Positions 42,969-54,895 of a stretch of 64,000 nt of DNA are shown in pieces. Position numbers and translations under genes: made by a program. Location: NCBI GenBank assembly GCA_035772735.1, contig JASDFA010000007.1, forward strand, positions 79,061,501-79,125,500, in the 5' to 3' direction. The DNA comes from Datura wrightii. Lineage: Eukaryota; Streptophyta; Magnoliopsida; Solanales; Solanaceae. The first letter of the stretch is position 1; each line of letters opens with the position of its first letter. The notes beneath the pieces were generated by a model that searched no databases, had not been told where the DNA came from, and saw only the letters and a program-made list of their open reading frames with translations.

Positions 42969-45165
42969 TGTCACGACCAGAACATAAGCCCGAATAGAGA
43001 CACAGAAAAAGGAACCCCGAGAGGCTCCAAGTCGACCCAAGCATGAACTTAGTGGCTAAGCGTATACAACAAGCAGAAACTGATACAATGAAACATGATT
43101 AAGTAGAAGTCTGCATACATATCAATCTAAAACAAAGTAAACCCTGACAAGCTGATTTTCTATATATTGTCTGAAAAGCCTCTAACATAACTGATGAGCT
43201 AAAGGGATATCATCCCCAAATAGCTTGACAAGAGTCTATAACTGAAATAACATAACAATGATAAAACTTAATGTCCTCGAAGTATGAGGACTCACCACTG
43301 CTAGCTAATTAGGACTGGGGGGGCGGGGGAAGCAGGACTAATGGTGCGCTGAGACTGACCCCTCAAACCTGTATCATGAAATGATATAGCATAGAGTGTG
43401 CGGTCAATACTTGGAATTTACTGAGTATGCAAGGTAAGTAAAAATGGATAGTTAAAATTACATAAGAATTCAAAAGAGTAGGACAATATGAACATGAAGT
43501 GAATATCATATTATTAACATGAGGGCTCAAGGTTTTCAAACCATTCATAATAGTCATAATCATAGTCATAAGAGAAACCTTATAAAAGCATAACATTAGC
43601 TGAAATAACATAAATATGACAATGCACAAATCATGAGGAACAATAGGAGAACTCATCTTAACCAACACCATCACGATAGAGCTTACATTATGCCCCAACT
43701 ATCTCACTCAAGTAGGTAGAGTCGTCCCAGGTTTGCTAGGAAAGGGAAATGCATAATGTGATTTCACAAGGGGGAATCCATGAATACATATACGTACGGT
43801 GGCACGTAGTTCTGAGACCACAAGGTTTACCTGAATGCGGGGTCTACTTAGTGTTGGATACTACTCCCAAATATATACACATGAGGGCTCATATAGTTAT
43901 CGTGAAATCATTCATGAAGTTCATGGCCAAATAAATTGTAACATATTTGAAATACATGATTATCTAAGAATAAGGGCCCTTCAGTCGGCCAAAATTCATA
44001 AATTCCTATATCATGAAGAACATGCATACTTGTGAAAATTCATATACTTGACATTCTTAAGTCCATGAAGAGTGCTTGAAAAGAAATCACATCATAAATT
44101 ATAATTTCATAATTTAGGCATAGGAGGATCAGAATCATAATAGAATCATAACTTAACTTTTCATGAAACTTTTCATAATTGGGCATAGATTGACTAGGAT
44201 TTGAAATCCTAAATATTATTATCAATTTAGATGTAGAATCTGCCCGTAGATCTTAATAAAACATTTAAAACATAAAGGGAATTGACCCATAATCAAATAA
44301 AAGAGAATCCCAAGAAATTGGGGTTAAAACCCCATAAGATTGCCAAATTTACTTTAATACTTGAATTCATGAACATAGAGGGAGATTGGGGCATGAGAGT
44401 GAAGAGGGAATCTCATTCAAAACCCTTCATACCTGGGTAATCTGATCTTACACTCTCCCTTAAAAGCCCAAAGGATTTGGAGAAGAATTTGGAGGGTTCT
44501 AGGTTTGTTCTTCCGTTAGAAATCCTCTAGTTTACATGGATGGGGAGGGAATGGGTTAGAATATATTTAACCCTCTTAAGAATCCCCTGATCTGAGCTTA
44601 AAACGATGTAGTTTTGGGCTTAGAAACATAGGAATTATGAAATTGCCCTAATTAAAATGCAGGAAAATTACACACTGCCATGCACCACCACTCATCCTAC
44701 GGATCATACCTCGATCCAATAGGTCCTGGTTTCCTCCCGATGATAAAACCTGAGTTCTGAACTTTTCCACGAGTCACACCATGACTCGTACCTCCATCCA
44801 ATGAGTCGTGGGATCCATCCGTTATCATAACTGGTAGAAATCCCCTGCTCCTTCCTTCGGGTGGAAGTAACAATCTGTGGTTCCCTACCATAGGCTGTAC
44901 CACGAGTTGTACCTTCCCTCCTGACCATTCCAGAACAAACCTACGACACCTACCAATGAGTCATGCCTTCAACCTTTGGGTCGTTACCAGGCTCATTGTT
45001 ACCACTCCTTCCCACATAACTACAACCACGAGTGGTTCCTACGAGTCGTAGGTCCTTCCTATGAGTCATAGGTCCCATCATTCATCTCAAGTCAAAAGTG
45101 AAGTTTTTTCTGCTGTTCCCATTTCAAATCCTGAGTCTAGTCTTAGGTACTTCCGGGGTATTACA
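42969..45165 (-). mobile_element. 5' LTR of element E
   Basis: 2197 bp, TGTCACGACC...GGGGTATTACA. It shares block order with the C and H LTRs and has the ACGAGTCGT-type word cluster at about 44690-45080. It is flanked on the right by TAGAA, presumably the TSD. The left partner is lost. Confidence 0.87.
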
Positions 45166-46517
45166 TAGAAGTAGGGGGATGATACCACCCATGGATATTA
45201 ATTTAAACATCTTGCCAGCAGGACATGATGCACTTGTTGCAAATAAAAGTCCCCCGAATGATGATTTGTGGCCACAGTACATCTAAAGGTATGAGAGCCG
45301 AGGGGGTGCATCACAGTTAATTACATTTCCCCAAGATGCTTACTGTTAAAGAGATTTCCACCCTGGGTGACCGTCACTAGGTACCTCCCATTTACTCTTA
45401 CCATAAGAGCTAGACCCTTCAGGATTGTTGGGTAGTCACGGGCAAACAACTAGCACTACCACCTGATCTGTTTATGCCCTCTTTATCAGAGACAGCTTCG
45501 CGGCACTTCCCATGATGGACCCACTCATACTACTCTCTAGATCATACAGGGAGTCCTCCTGCTCTTTCTTGTTCATAAAATGCCTTAGGGACAATACATG
45601 ATTTTTCTTGGGAGTTAGACGCCCTTGTCCGGCTTGATATGTAATGAATTGAAACATGTGTTTGGATGAAATGTGACGAATGCAGCCCTCGTCGGGCTTG
45701 TTTTGAAATATTTATCTTGTTCTAATCATGTGAGTAGCTTTGAAAATCTCCTTTTGTAGACAGTAGATAGCAATAAATTCCAAGAGTTTTTGTTATACCA
45801 TGGTTCTTTCCTAAGGACTGAATATTGTTTTTCTTTTTGTGTGTCAAACTGGATGACATTTTCCTATGATAGATTGAGAGGCGTCCTTCTTAATGGAAAA
45901 TGCCTTGTCTTTGAGTCATTGTAGCACTTAATTTAATTTGTACCACCAAAAAAATTTTTTTTGTTAAAAAGGGGCTTGAAGTTGAGCAATTGTATATTCC
46001 TTGTTTGGGTTTTAATTTAAAAAATGATTATGCAAACCCAAAAATTGCTTGTGTAAGTCATATCTTTGAAATGATTGTGAAAATAAAAATTAGTTGAATT
46101 CCTTAGAATATGATGCCTTGTGTAGTGAGATGTTTAGCTTAATTCTTATGTATGCATATTGTCTAGAACTTGCCCCGAAGGTAATTCAAGGTGAAATCCT
46201 AGATGTAGTCGCACTTGAAAAATGACCTTAGGCTTTATTTTGACTAGTCACTTCACCATCAAATGACCTCCTTGAACATCAACCTTTGTTAACCCCTGTT
46301 TAGCCTTGAGCCTTTTTCTTGGCAACCACATTACAAACCTTATACCCTTTTTAATTCTCTTGGTTGGCACCCTATCCTTCCTAATTCCTAGTTATTAAAG
46401 AAAATGGGGCATAAGGCCCAAGAATTGAGGGTGGAATAATGATATGAGATGTAGGAAAAAGCCTAAGTTTGGGGGTGTGCAAGAAAAAGAGGAATAAGCT
46501 TCTACCTGAGGTAGCAC
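45166..46517 (+). mobile_element. Element K: 3'-end remnant of another Athila/Tat-like element
   Basis: Plus-strand sequence homologous in order to the non-coding tails of A and D. It shows a GAT...GACATTTTCCTATGATAGATTG...CGTCCTTCTTAATGG block (about 45850-45900), a TGTCTAGAACTTGCCC block (about 46160), a GTTAACCCCTGTTTAGCCTTGAGCC block (about 46287), and a late PPT-like CCTAAGTTTGGGGGTGTG (about 46462-46479). A short C-terminal-like frame ends at 45284-45286 (PAGHDALVANKSPPNDDLW); I do not recognise it. E lies to its left and F to its right, both probably inserted in it. Confidence 0.55.
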
Positions 46518-48115
46518 TGATGTCGCCCAAGCACACGCAAGTACACATGGTCATCAAGTAATATAGGACAGTAAAGTCTCGATGGTAAATCCCTCAAAGA
46601 CTTGTCGGATTAATTGCTCAACATTAACACTTTATTTAACAATTCTAATAAACACAAATAAAAGTAGGGAATCGTTTGGAGATTATACTACTAAAACTTG
46701 AAAGGTAAATTAACTAATGGATTGATTGCTTTTTTCACAAATGTTGTAATTCAAATAATGATGAGAATCTAGGGTCTTAGAACTTTCACTTTTATGTTGA
46801 GTTTTAGGATTTGAATACGGTAGACTAATTCCTCCTAAGGTTGCTAGTTGCAAGTAACTATCCCATTTCTTCCCATTCTCTCGAACATCCAAGAACTATT
46901 CATGAACCCTAATGCCTATATCCCTATGGTTGCAGAAGAAGCATAAGATGACTATTGTGGCTACCTGTATTCAATTGAATAGGATTGAAGTGTATATTCC
47001 TATCCTCGATAATGAAATCTATCTTAGACCCATTGGACCAGAGTTGAAACCTATTCTGCAATTACTTTTAACCCTTTTGGTTCTCTCTCCGGAGTACAAC
47101 CAAAAGCCAAGTGATCAAACTAATGAATAAGAAATGAAAATAAGCAAGTATAAACAACTTTTAATGAAGAATTAAGAACACGCATAAAGAAACTTTCAAA
47201 CATCAACCATCTGCTATGTGTATGCTTTGGAAGAAGCTTGTACAGTTTGGGAAGGGGTTTTGATTGATCAAAAGAAGAATCTACTTCTACCGATATGCCC
47301 TCAAAACCCTATAACCAAAGTTTAGCAACTCATGTTCAAGAGAAAAATTAAAACATTCATCATTCGAATCAAAATCATAAGTTAAAGAAGAAACCTAAAA
47401 AATGAACTTGTCTCTTTCTCAAAGAACTGCATCCAAAGTGATCAATACGATCAATAATTTCTAACAAAATTTTCTAGATGTTATATTTAGAAGCATGGGT
47501 TCTAATGACTTTTTTGTCCTTGAGAAGTGCCACTTTTAAACTTGAAAATCCATCTCGGATAGCACCTGGTGCGGCGCACCATCTTTTGCACCAAAGTTTT
47601 AACTCGAAATTCTTCTGAATTTTCGTCTGTAGCATGTTGCACCAGCAAATGCAACAAGGTATTAGTGAAATTTTCTGAAGTTTTGATTCTGGCGTGTCGC
47701 TCGATCCAACGCACCAAAGTATTGAAAAAATTTCTTAAGTCCGAAATTCTTTTAGCGTGCCACTCCACTCATTTCGCCGAGGTGTTGAGAAACAAATTTC
47801 TCAGAAGTTAAGGTCCTAGCGCACCACACCACCCAATGCACCAACTTGAGCACAATTTTCGCTGAAGTTGGGGGGTCTGGCGCGCCATGGCAGCTTCTCA
47901 TCAGGCCAATTTTTACAAACTCTTCTTCCTTCACACGTTGGATTATATTTGAGTCCTTTTTCCTTGGTTTCCTTCTCAAAACATCTAAAAATAGTTGTTC
48001 GCTCATAAGACACACATAAACATGAATTCATGCATTTCATAAGGATTGAGCACACAAAAGAAGGTAAAATATGTTAAAAACATGCCAAATGGGCATAAGA
48101 ATATGCCCAACATCA
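46518..48115 (-). mobile_element. 3' LTR of element F
   Basis: About 1600 bp. On minus it begins TGATGTTGGGC and contains the terminal stem TGGGCATA / TATGCCCA. The low-coordinate end keeps the CACGCAAGTACACATGGTC block shared with A, B and D. The exact end (46518 or 46521) is uncertain. A degenerate tandem array lies in U3. Confidence 0.82.
47571..47887. repeat. Degenerate tandem array, about 60-bp unit, in LTR F
   Basis: Units start at 47571, 47632, 47692, 47755, 47819 and 47880 (lengths 61, 60, 63, 64, 61, last partial). Each begins GCG or GCA, then a GCACCA-like word, then AAATTTCT-AAGT-like sequence and TCTG/CCTA at the end. It occupies the U3 position that the palindromic modules occupy in A, B, D and J. 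Confidence 0.75.
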
Positions 48116-48152
48116 TCATCCCACACTTAATACATTGTTCGTCCTCGAACAA
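48116..48152 (-). promoter_or_regulatory. Polypurine tract and hairpin of element F
   Basis: On minus: hairpin TTGTTCG-AGGA-CGAACAA (48152-48135), then TTAAGTGTGGGATGA against the LTR. Confidence 0.85.
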
Positions 48153-49697
48153 TCCTTACTTACGTGCATAAACACATCTTTTTTCTCACCACTTGTTTCC
48201 TTATCAATCCTGACCCAAGAAGCTTGCACAGAGCACAAGCATCAGTGGTTCATCAATTTGTAACAACTCATATCAAGCGCATATTGAAGTTTTCACATTC
48301 AAGACTACATAGTCTTTATAGATGACTCATCTTTTCAGAACAGGGCCAACATGATCAAGTATAAAAAATGCAACACATAGTACATCGATTTTTGTCCATC
48401 TTATGCCCTCACTTAATTAGTGATGTTCCTCCCCTAATGTAATCAGTTAAAGTTTGGAACATAATAAGAAAGAGATACTCACTCTAAGAATTGATGTATC
48501 ATACACATACAACACACCATAAGCTTGCCCCTCTCGTACATTTAGACTACTTAGTTGATTCAATAAGAGTAAGATTATAAGAACTTTTCGTGGTTGTAAT
48601 GTCGGCGAAGAGACGAGTAGCAATGATTTTTCTTTAGTAGTGGCTACCAATTCTAAGCACTTTAAGTCAGTTTTTCTTATCCACCTCTTTTTTCAATGCT
48701 CACCATTTTCTTTCACTAATTCCCTTCTCTTTTCTCATGCCCCTTTCTTGCTATTTGATTGTTACTTTCTACTTATAAGTTCACAAGAATGACCAACTAT
48801 TAAAATATTTTTCACTTATGTTCTAGCATCAAGTAGCAACATCTTTTTGTTTTTTTTTGTGGGCACCCCTCCTCTATCTTAATTGTCAAAGCGCCTTAGA
48901 CTATCTTTGGATCAAAAATTCTGAAGGTTTGACAACAAAGGGTATTAGGCTCGTTGGTGGCTAAAATGAAAATTAAGACTTGAATCCGATAGGGTTTAAC
49001 TAGGGATAGTGTTAAAGAAGGTACAACAACAATGGAAAAATTGGGTTTTTTCAAAGAAACGCATTAATCACATTCTATTTTATGGGAAACTAGCTATCCT
49101 AGGCACACTTAGGCAAGTTATAAATGTTACAATATATACAAAACACTACAATTAAAGCTGACCTCTCATGGCATCATGATGTTAGTTGGTTTCATATGGC
49201 TACATATCCATACAACCATGTTGAATGAGGCTACAATTATTGAGCCCTAAGATTTTTTTTAGTCAAATTAAAGAACCTATGTGTCTCTCAAGGATTTTTT
49301 TTACTTCTTATGCATTCAAGATGACCACTTCAATACATCTAGCATAGATTCTAAGTGGAATATCAAAGAGCACATAAGTTATAGTTTTGACTCCATCCTA
49401 AAAAATAAAAAAATTGTGACTAATTTTCCCTTAAGATGGTCGTCCATCTATCATCAGGAAGGGTCACTAACTCTATGAAAACACTAAAAATGACTCTCAT
49501 TTAACAAAACAAACTAAGTGGAGGCGATGACATGACAAGAAACAATGCAATCAGTATTCAAGTCATCACCATTACTAGCTATTATAGACCATGGTTTTAT
49601 CAATCATACTATCAGCTACCAACATATAGAATGACAACTAATGCTACAACCCACTACATATTCAGAAAGAAGGAATAAATAGGAAATCTATTTCCTC
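48153..49697 (-). other. Structured 3' non-coding region of element F
   Basis: No reading frame. It holds diverged counterparts of the A/B tail blocks: GGGCAAGCTTATGG (about 48510-48525) and GATGGACGACCATCTTAAGGG (about 49428-49450), both on minus. Confidence 0.6.
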
Positions 49698-49731
49698 TAC
49701 CCCACACTTAAATAGTTCATTGTCCCCAATG
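49698..49731 (-). promoter_or_regulatory. Hairpin plus internal PPT-like tract, element F
   Basis: Stem CATTG / CAATG around a GGGA loop (49718-49731), then TTTAAGTGTGGGGTAG on minus. Compared with A and B (CACTG / CAGTG) the stem has a compensatory pair change. Confidence 0.78.
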
Positions 49732-49779
49732 TACACACAATCATATCATGTAGGGAGCGAAAGAAAACTTCTTGGGCCT

Positions 49780-50251
49780 CTAAGAATAGTCGTCATCGTC
49801 AGGATTATACTCCTGATCATCATCATCATTATCCTTACCCTCAATCTGTATGGCTCTTGTGGTGACATCATCTTTCTCATCATTGTCGATATCATAAACA
49901 CCATAAATTGAAACTGTGGCCTCATCATCATCTAGAGGCTCCTCAGAAGCTAGTCCCACTCTACACATCTGCATCGTACTCTCAGTGAGTGAGTATCATT
50001 CATTCAGTGCTAACATCTCCTCATCGGTGGTAGATATGCCTCCAATTTTCAACTGCAACTTTAGCATCTCGGACATGCGGCCTCCCCAGTTGTCATCCTG
50101 AGCCTGACGATCGGTCAGAGTGAAAAGTGGAAATGAACAGACGGTCGGCAATTTTCCTTTTTGTGATAGCCATCATCTTGCCCATCAAGTTCCCTACTAT
50201 GGGTAGATGAAGATCAATCTCTTCTTCCTCAATGCTACCTCTCTCAAAAAT
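49780..50251 (-). pseudogene. ORF2 C-terminal fragment, element F
   Basis: The minus reading shows RQAQDDNWGGRMSEMLKLQL, KIGGISTTDEE, then an in-frame stop. MCRVGLASEEPL and an acidic tail (NDDDDQEYNPDDDDYS) follow. This aligns with RHARDDQYMARMFGMQMLQL, IGGRPATEEE and CRVGP plus the acidic tail in A and B. It is truncated at its N-side by LTR G. Confidence 0.75.
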
Positions 50252-51066
50252 TGTTATACCCCGGAAGCCCAAAGATCAGACCCGAGAGTTGAAATGGGGA
50301 AAAAGATAAATTTCTGCAGCAGACTCAGCACGAGATGTGAGGAGACTCGTAAGACCAACCCACAAGTCATGATATGACTCGTGGAGAAGGCCATGGGATG
50401 AATTTGAAGGTTTGAGAAGATGAGACCCCACGGGTATGACCACGACGTGCAGTTAGGCCTCACAAATCGTTAGGTCAGCCGTGGGGAGGGGAAATAATGA
50501 AAGAAAAGAAAAAGGGGCAGTGGAAAAAACGGAAGGTCCCCACGAGTTGTGGTTGGCCCCCATGATTCTTGGGGTGAGTCGTGATCAGGCATGGAGTTAA
50601 TTTTGTTAAGGCAAGGCAGTGCACATAACGAATGGTGACCATAAGTGGTGGTCACTAGTAATGAGTCGTGAGGTTGCGCATTAAGATCCCAAAAGACCAA
50701 TTGAGCAGTGTACCTCACAAACAACTTCACGAGTCTTGAGCCTCAGCAACGAGTCGTTAGATCCTCCGTTAGGACCACCTGACAGTTATTTTCTGTAAAT
50801 TTAGTAAGGGCTTTTCCGTAATTCCTAAGTTCCTAAGGTCTAAACTATGATGTTTTGGGTTATGAATAGTGACTTTTAAAGGAATTAAGTTCATTTTAGA
50901 CATTATCCATTCATGCATGCAAGGTAGACAAGTTTGAGAGGGCAATCAAACTGTTATTCCTCAATTTCCTTCAATCCTCTATTGGGCATTCAAAGAAGTG
51001 TTAGGATCGGCTACTAACATGTATGTAGGGTATGAATGGGTGATTTCTTTCACACCCAGCCCAATC
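50252..51066 (+). mobile_element. Element G: left part of a plus-strand chromovirus-type LTR
   Basis: Begins TGTTATACCCCGGAAG, like the H LTR terminus (TGTTATACTCCGGG on minus). It carries ACGAGTCGT-type words at about 50330-50760 and is homologous to L (123-861). It is cut at 51067 by H. The other part is not in the window. Confidence 0.75.
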
Positions 51067-53147
51067 TTTCACGACCCAAATGTACACCAGGATTGTAGAC
51101 ACGGGACAAGGAGCCCCAAGAGACCCCAAATCGACCCATGCCATGAGCATACATCTAATTCAATCATATGAAGAAGACTTAACATAAAGAACGTAATTAT
51201 AACATAGCATAAGGGAAAAACAGCACAAGACTTGTACAATACAGCGAAATACGACTCGTAGTCTTATAAGCCTCTAAACATGAAAGGCGGATAGATGGGA
51301 CAACTCCCCAAATAATTCAATATCCAGAAACTAAAAGAAATAACACAGAGTGTGAACATGTAGCCCTCGGAACATGAGGACTCACCATGTGCGGGGGTAG
51401 CAAGACTGAGACTAGCTATGTGTGAGGATGATCCTAAGAACTGGGACCTATATCATGAAACAATACAGCATAGAAAGTGTGTGATCAGTACATGCAATGT
51501 ACTGAGTATGTAAAGTAAGTAAAATGGACATTTAAAATATTTAATACTCATAAATGAACATAAGAGTAGGATAACATGCTCATAACATAAATATCATAAT
51601 ATAACAAAAGTTTCAAGGTTTTAAAAACATACGAAATACAGTCGTAGTCACAATCATAAGAGAAAAGCTTTATTGAACATGACTTGAGACAATATACTTA
51701 ATCATAAACATGCATAAATCATGAGGAACAATGGGAGATTCTCTTAACCGACATACCCCATATGACCACAAATGAAGCCCGACTTGTAACCTCAGTCAGG
51801 AGAGTGTTTGGACCTTTCCAAGAGTAGAACCATGAAAGTGTGATATCACCATGAAAAGGGCCATTTGGGCTGGGGACTAACATGAAAGGGTCCCGACATA
51901 CCTACGGTGGCATGTAGTTCATTAAATCTGAGGGCTAAACCTGAGCCCCGAACCTACTCGGTGTTCGATACTACTCCCAAAACATCTATAGTGCTCATAA
52001 TAATACATACATTAGTTCATGGTCTAGTTAAATCATGATAATCGTAAACATGCTTGAACATATGTGAACTAGCCATGCTATGAGAACCGTGAGTTGGCCA
52101 AAACCATAATTCATGAATAATAAGATTCATACATACTTGATATCATGAACATAGCTTGAATTTCATAAAATCATAATGGGTGGTAAAAATAAATTCATAA
52201 TTTAAAACATAATTCATGTTGGGCTCATAAAGAACATCAATGAGAAAATAGCTCATAATTCGATTCATCATGGGGCATGCATAATTAAGCTTAATTGCCT
52301 TGAAAATCAAAATCAACAATATTATAATCAATTTAAAACTCAAAAGATGATCGAAATCCATAGATTATGATAATATTTCAAAATCAAAAAACCCACAATT
52401 TAAATCATTAAAATTTACATAATCAAATACAAAACCCCATGAGTTTTGATAAATTGTAAGTAGAATCCTAGAGTAGGAGCATGGGTATGGAAGAATTCAC
52501 CCATTGAGGACCTTACATACCTGGAAACACTTGATTCTTAATCTCCCTTGAAAGCCCAGGATGGAATTTAGAGAAGTTGGAGAAGAACACCTTGAATCAC
52601 CTTCTAGACTCCTCTATATACTCTTACATGCATGAATGAGGCTTAACATGGACTAATCCCCCTTAAAAGACCCTATTCAGATCTTAAAATGACATAGTTT
52701 AGGCCTTAGGAATTTAGAAATTATGAAAACACCCTTACTAAAAATGCAGAAATTTCTGGTTGCCAATCCCCACGAGGGACCTCATGAGTTGTTGCCAGGG
52801 GGCACGAATCGTGGCCTAAATCCATGATGTATACTCCCAAAACAAGCTCAGGGGACCCCACGAATCGTGGTGTCTGACAACGACTCGTGGTCACCACTCG
52901 TGGTCCCTACTGCCTTAAGTCCCTGGCCATGCATTCCATCCTCGCCACAGGTGACATCACGAGTCGTGAGGTCTGCCCACGACTCGTGGTCACCCTCGTG
53001 GCATCCCAAAAACTCTGCCAAGCCCAGAGTGACTCGTGATCCCACCTAATGAGCCACCTCACAAACCATCTTGTGACCTGGTGCGAATTTTAAGTTTTTC
53101 TCCGTTTTGACTCCCGAATTTGATCCTTGGGTTCCCGGAGTATAACA
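51067..53147 (-). mobile_element. 3' LTR of element H
   Basis: 2081 bp, ending TGTTATACTCC on minus at 53147. The other terminus is TT instead of TG at 51067. A dense CACGA(G/A)TCGTGG word cluster lies at about 52760-53070. Confidence 0.85.
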
Positions 53148-53162
53148 ATATCTCCCCCTTGG
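53148..53162 (-). promoter_or_regulatory. Polypurine tract of element H
   Basis: CCAAGGGGGAGATAT on minus, abutting the LTR. Confidence 0.85.
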
Positions 53163-53419
53163 GAATATTCGTCCTCAAATGTTAGAAACATGAAAAAAAC
53201 AAAGAAACAAGCAATCGTCATATGCAATTACTGATCATTTAAGCTAAAATGTGACGGATTGACTACCTCCAAAAAGAACTGCATAACTGAACTAAATTCA
53301 GACATCACATTCATTTACCATATCATAAAACAAACTTGTACGCATGAACTGAACATGAAAAATGATTAGAGCTTTACGGAAAAACTAATACGTCAAGCGG
53401 AAACTGAGCCGGTAGAGAA

Positions 53420-54895
53420 CAGGTGTGGGTATCTAGCCATCATATCCACTTCGGCTTCCAATGTAGCTCCTTCAACATGCTAATTTCTCCATAATACTTT
53501 AACTGAAGCTACTTCTTTGTTCCTCGGTCTCTGAACTAGATAATCCAAGATTTTCACCGGAATTTCTTCATAGATGAGGCTATCCTTTACACCAACTCTA
53601 TCCATCGGGTCTACTAAAGCAGATCACACATGAAATATGGGATGCACAGAAGATAACTCTGATGGCAAGTCCAACTCATACGCTACCTTACAAACTTTTC
53701 TCAAAACTCGGTAAGGACTAACATATCGGGGACTGGGTTTCCCTTTCTTTCCAAACCGCATGACTCCCTCCATGGGAGGTACCTTTAGAAATATCCAGTC
53801 GTCCACATCAAACTCCATATCTCTTCTCCTTACGTCAGCATATGATTTTTGATGGCTTTGAGCGGTCTTCAGCTTGTCCCTTATAAACCGAACCTTTACC
53901 ATGGCCTCATAAACCGAATCAGGTCCTATCATGGATGCCTCACCAACCTCAATCCATCCGATGGGAGATCTACACCTTCGCCCATAAAGAGCCTCGAACG
54001 GTGCCATTTGGATACTGGACTGATAGCTGTTATTATAAGAAAACTCAACTAAGGGAAAATGAACATCCCAACTACCTTTAAAATCGATAACACATGCCCT
54101 CAACATGTTGTCAAGAGTTTGAATTGTCCGCTCCGCCTGGCCATCCGTTTGCAGATAGAATGCGGTGCTGAGCTTAACCTGAGTCCCAAGCCCCTTTTGG
54201 AAAGACCATTGAAACTGAGAGGTAAACCAAGTACCTCAGTCTGAAATAATAGACAAGGGCGCTCTAAGAAGTCGAACCAACTCCTGAATATACAACTTGG
54301 CATAATCATCCGCTGAATCCGTGGTCTTGACTTGTAGAAAGTGTGCTTCTTGGTTAACCTGTCCACAAAAACCCAAATGGAGTCATACTGTCTCTGAGTG
54401 CGGGGCAAACCTGTTATAAAGTCCATGATAATCTCTTCCCACTTCCATGTGGGAATGTTGATATCCTGAAGTACGCCTCCCGGCCTTTGATGCTCAACTT
54501 TCACTTGCTGACAGTTTGGACATTTGGCTATGAACTCTGCAATATCCTTCTTCATACCATCCCACCAATAGATTTCTCGCAAGTCTCGATACATCTTCAT
54601 GGATCCCAGATGGATAGAATATCTGGTACCATGTGCCCAATGTAATATTCGAACCCTCAAATTATCAACGTCCGGAACACATAGTTGATCCTGGTATCGT
54701 AGCACACGATCTCCCCCTTGGGAGAAAACCTCCACCTTTTTACTCTACATTTCTTCCTTTATCTTCCTTAAAATTGGATCCTCGTCTTGCTTAGATTTGA
54801 CATCGACTACCAAAGGACGATTCTGACCGCACAATAACACTGCCATCGGTCGAGTCGAACAATCTAACTCCCAATCTTGCGAGCCGGTGGACATC
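53420..54895 (-). pseudogene. Element H integrase with chromodomain-like tail
   Basis: Zinc-binding and core segment 54100-54735 (HWAHGTRYSIHLGSMKM..., IAKCPNCQQ, then IIMDFITGLPRTQRQYDSIW). The second segment 53624-54106 has FSYNNSYQSSIQMAPFEALY, GRRCRSPIGW and VHPIFHV. The tail at about 53430-53590 has RNKEVASVKVLW and a following stop. One frameshift separates the two main segments, near 54100-54300. Confidence 0.87.

Larger units (their letters stand above)
37817..45165 (-). mobile_element. Element E: decayed Tekay/Del-type chromovirus, minus strand
   Basis: In minus order: 5' LTR (45165-42969), initiator tRNA-Met PBS, gag, PR, RT, RNase H, integrase, chromodomain-like tail, PPT, and only about 28 bp of the 3' LTR. 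All domains are broken by stops or frameshifts, and the RT active site is mutated. It is more decayed than C and H. Confidence 0.85.
46518..50251 (-). mobile_element. Element F: 3' half of a diverged Athila-like element, minus strand
   Basis: 3' LTR (46518-48115), PPT with conserved hairpin, structured tail, and the C-terminal part of ORF2, cut at 50251 by LTR G. It has the A/B plan but is well diverged in sequence. The rest presumably lies beyond the window, on the far side of G, H and I. Confidence 0.8.

Noticed and set aside
45098..45286. A small host protein ending ...NDDLWPQYI
   Set aside because: The frame begins inside E's LTR, and the region to the right matches retrotransposon tails. 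It is more likely the end of an element K protein.
47502..48055. Overlapping ORFs in LTR F as a coding gene
   Set aside because: They arise from the tandem array and U3 of the LTR. No ORF is kept between units.
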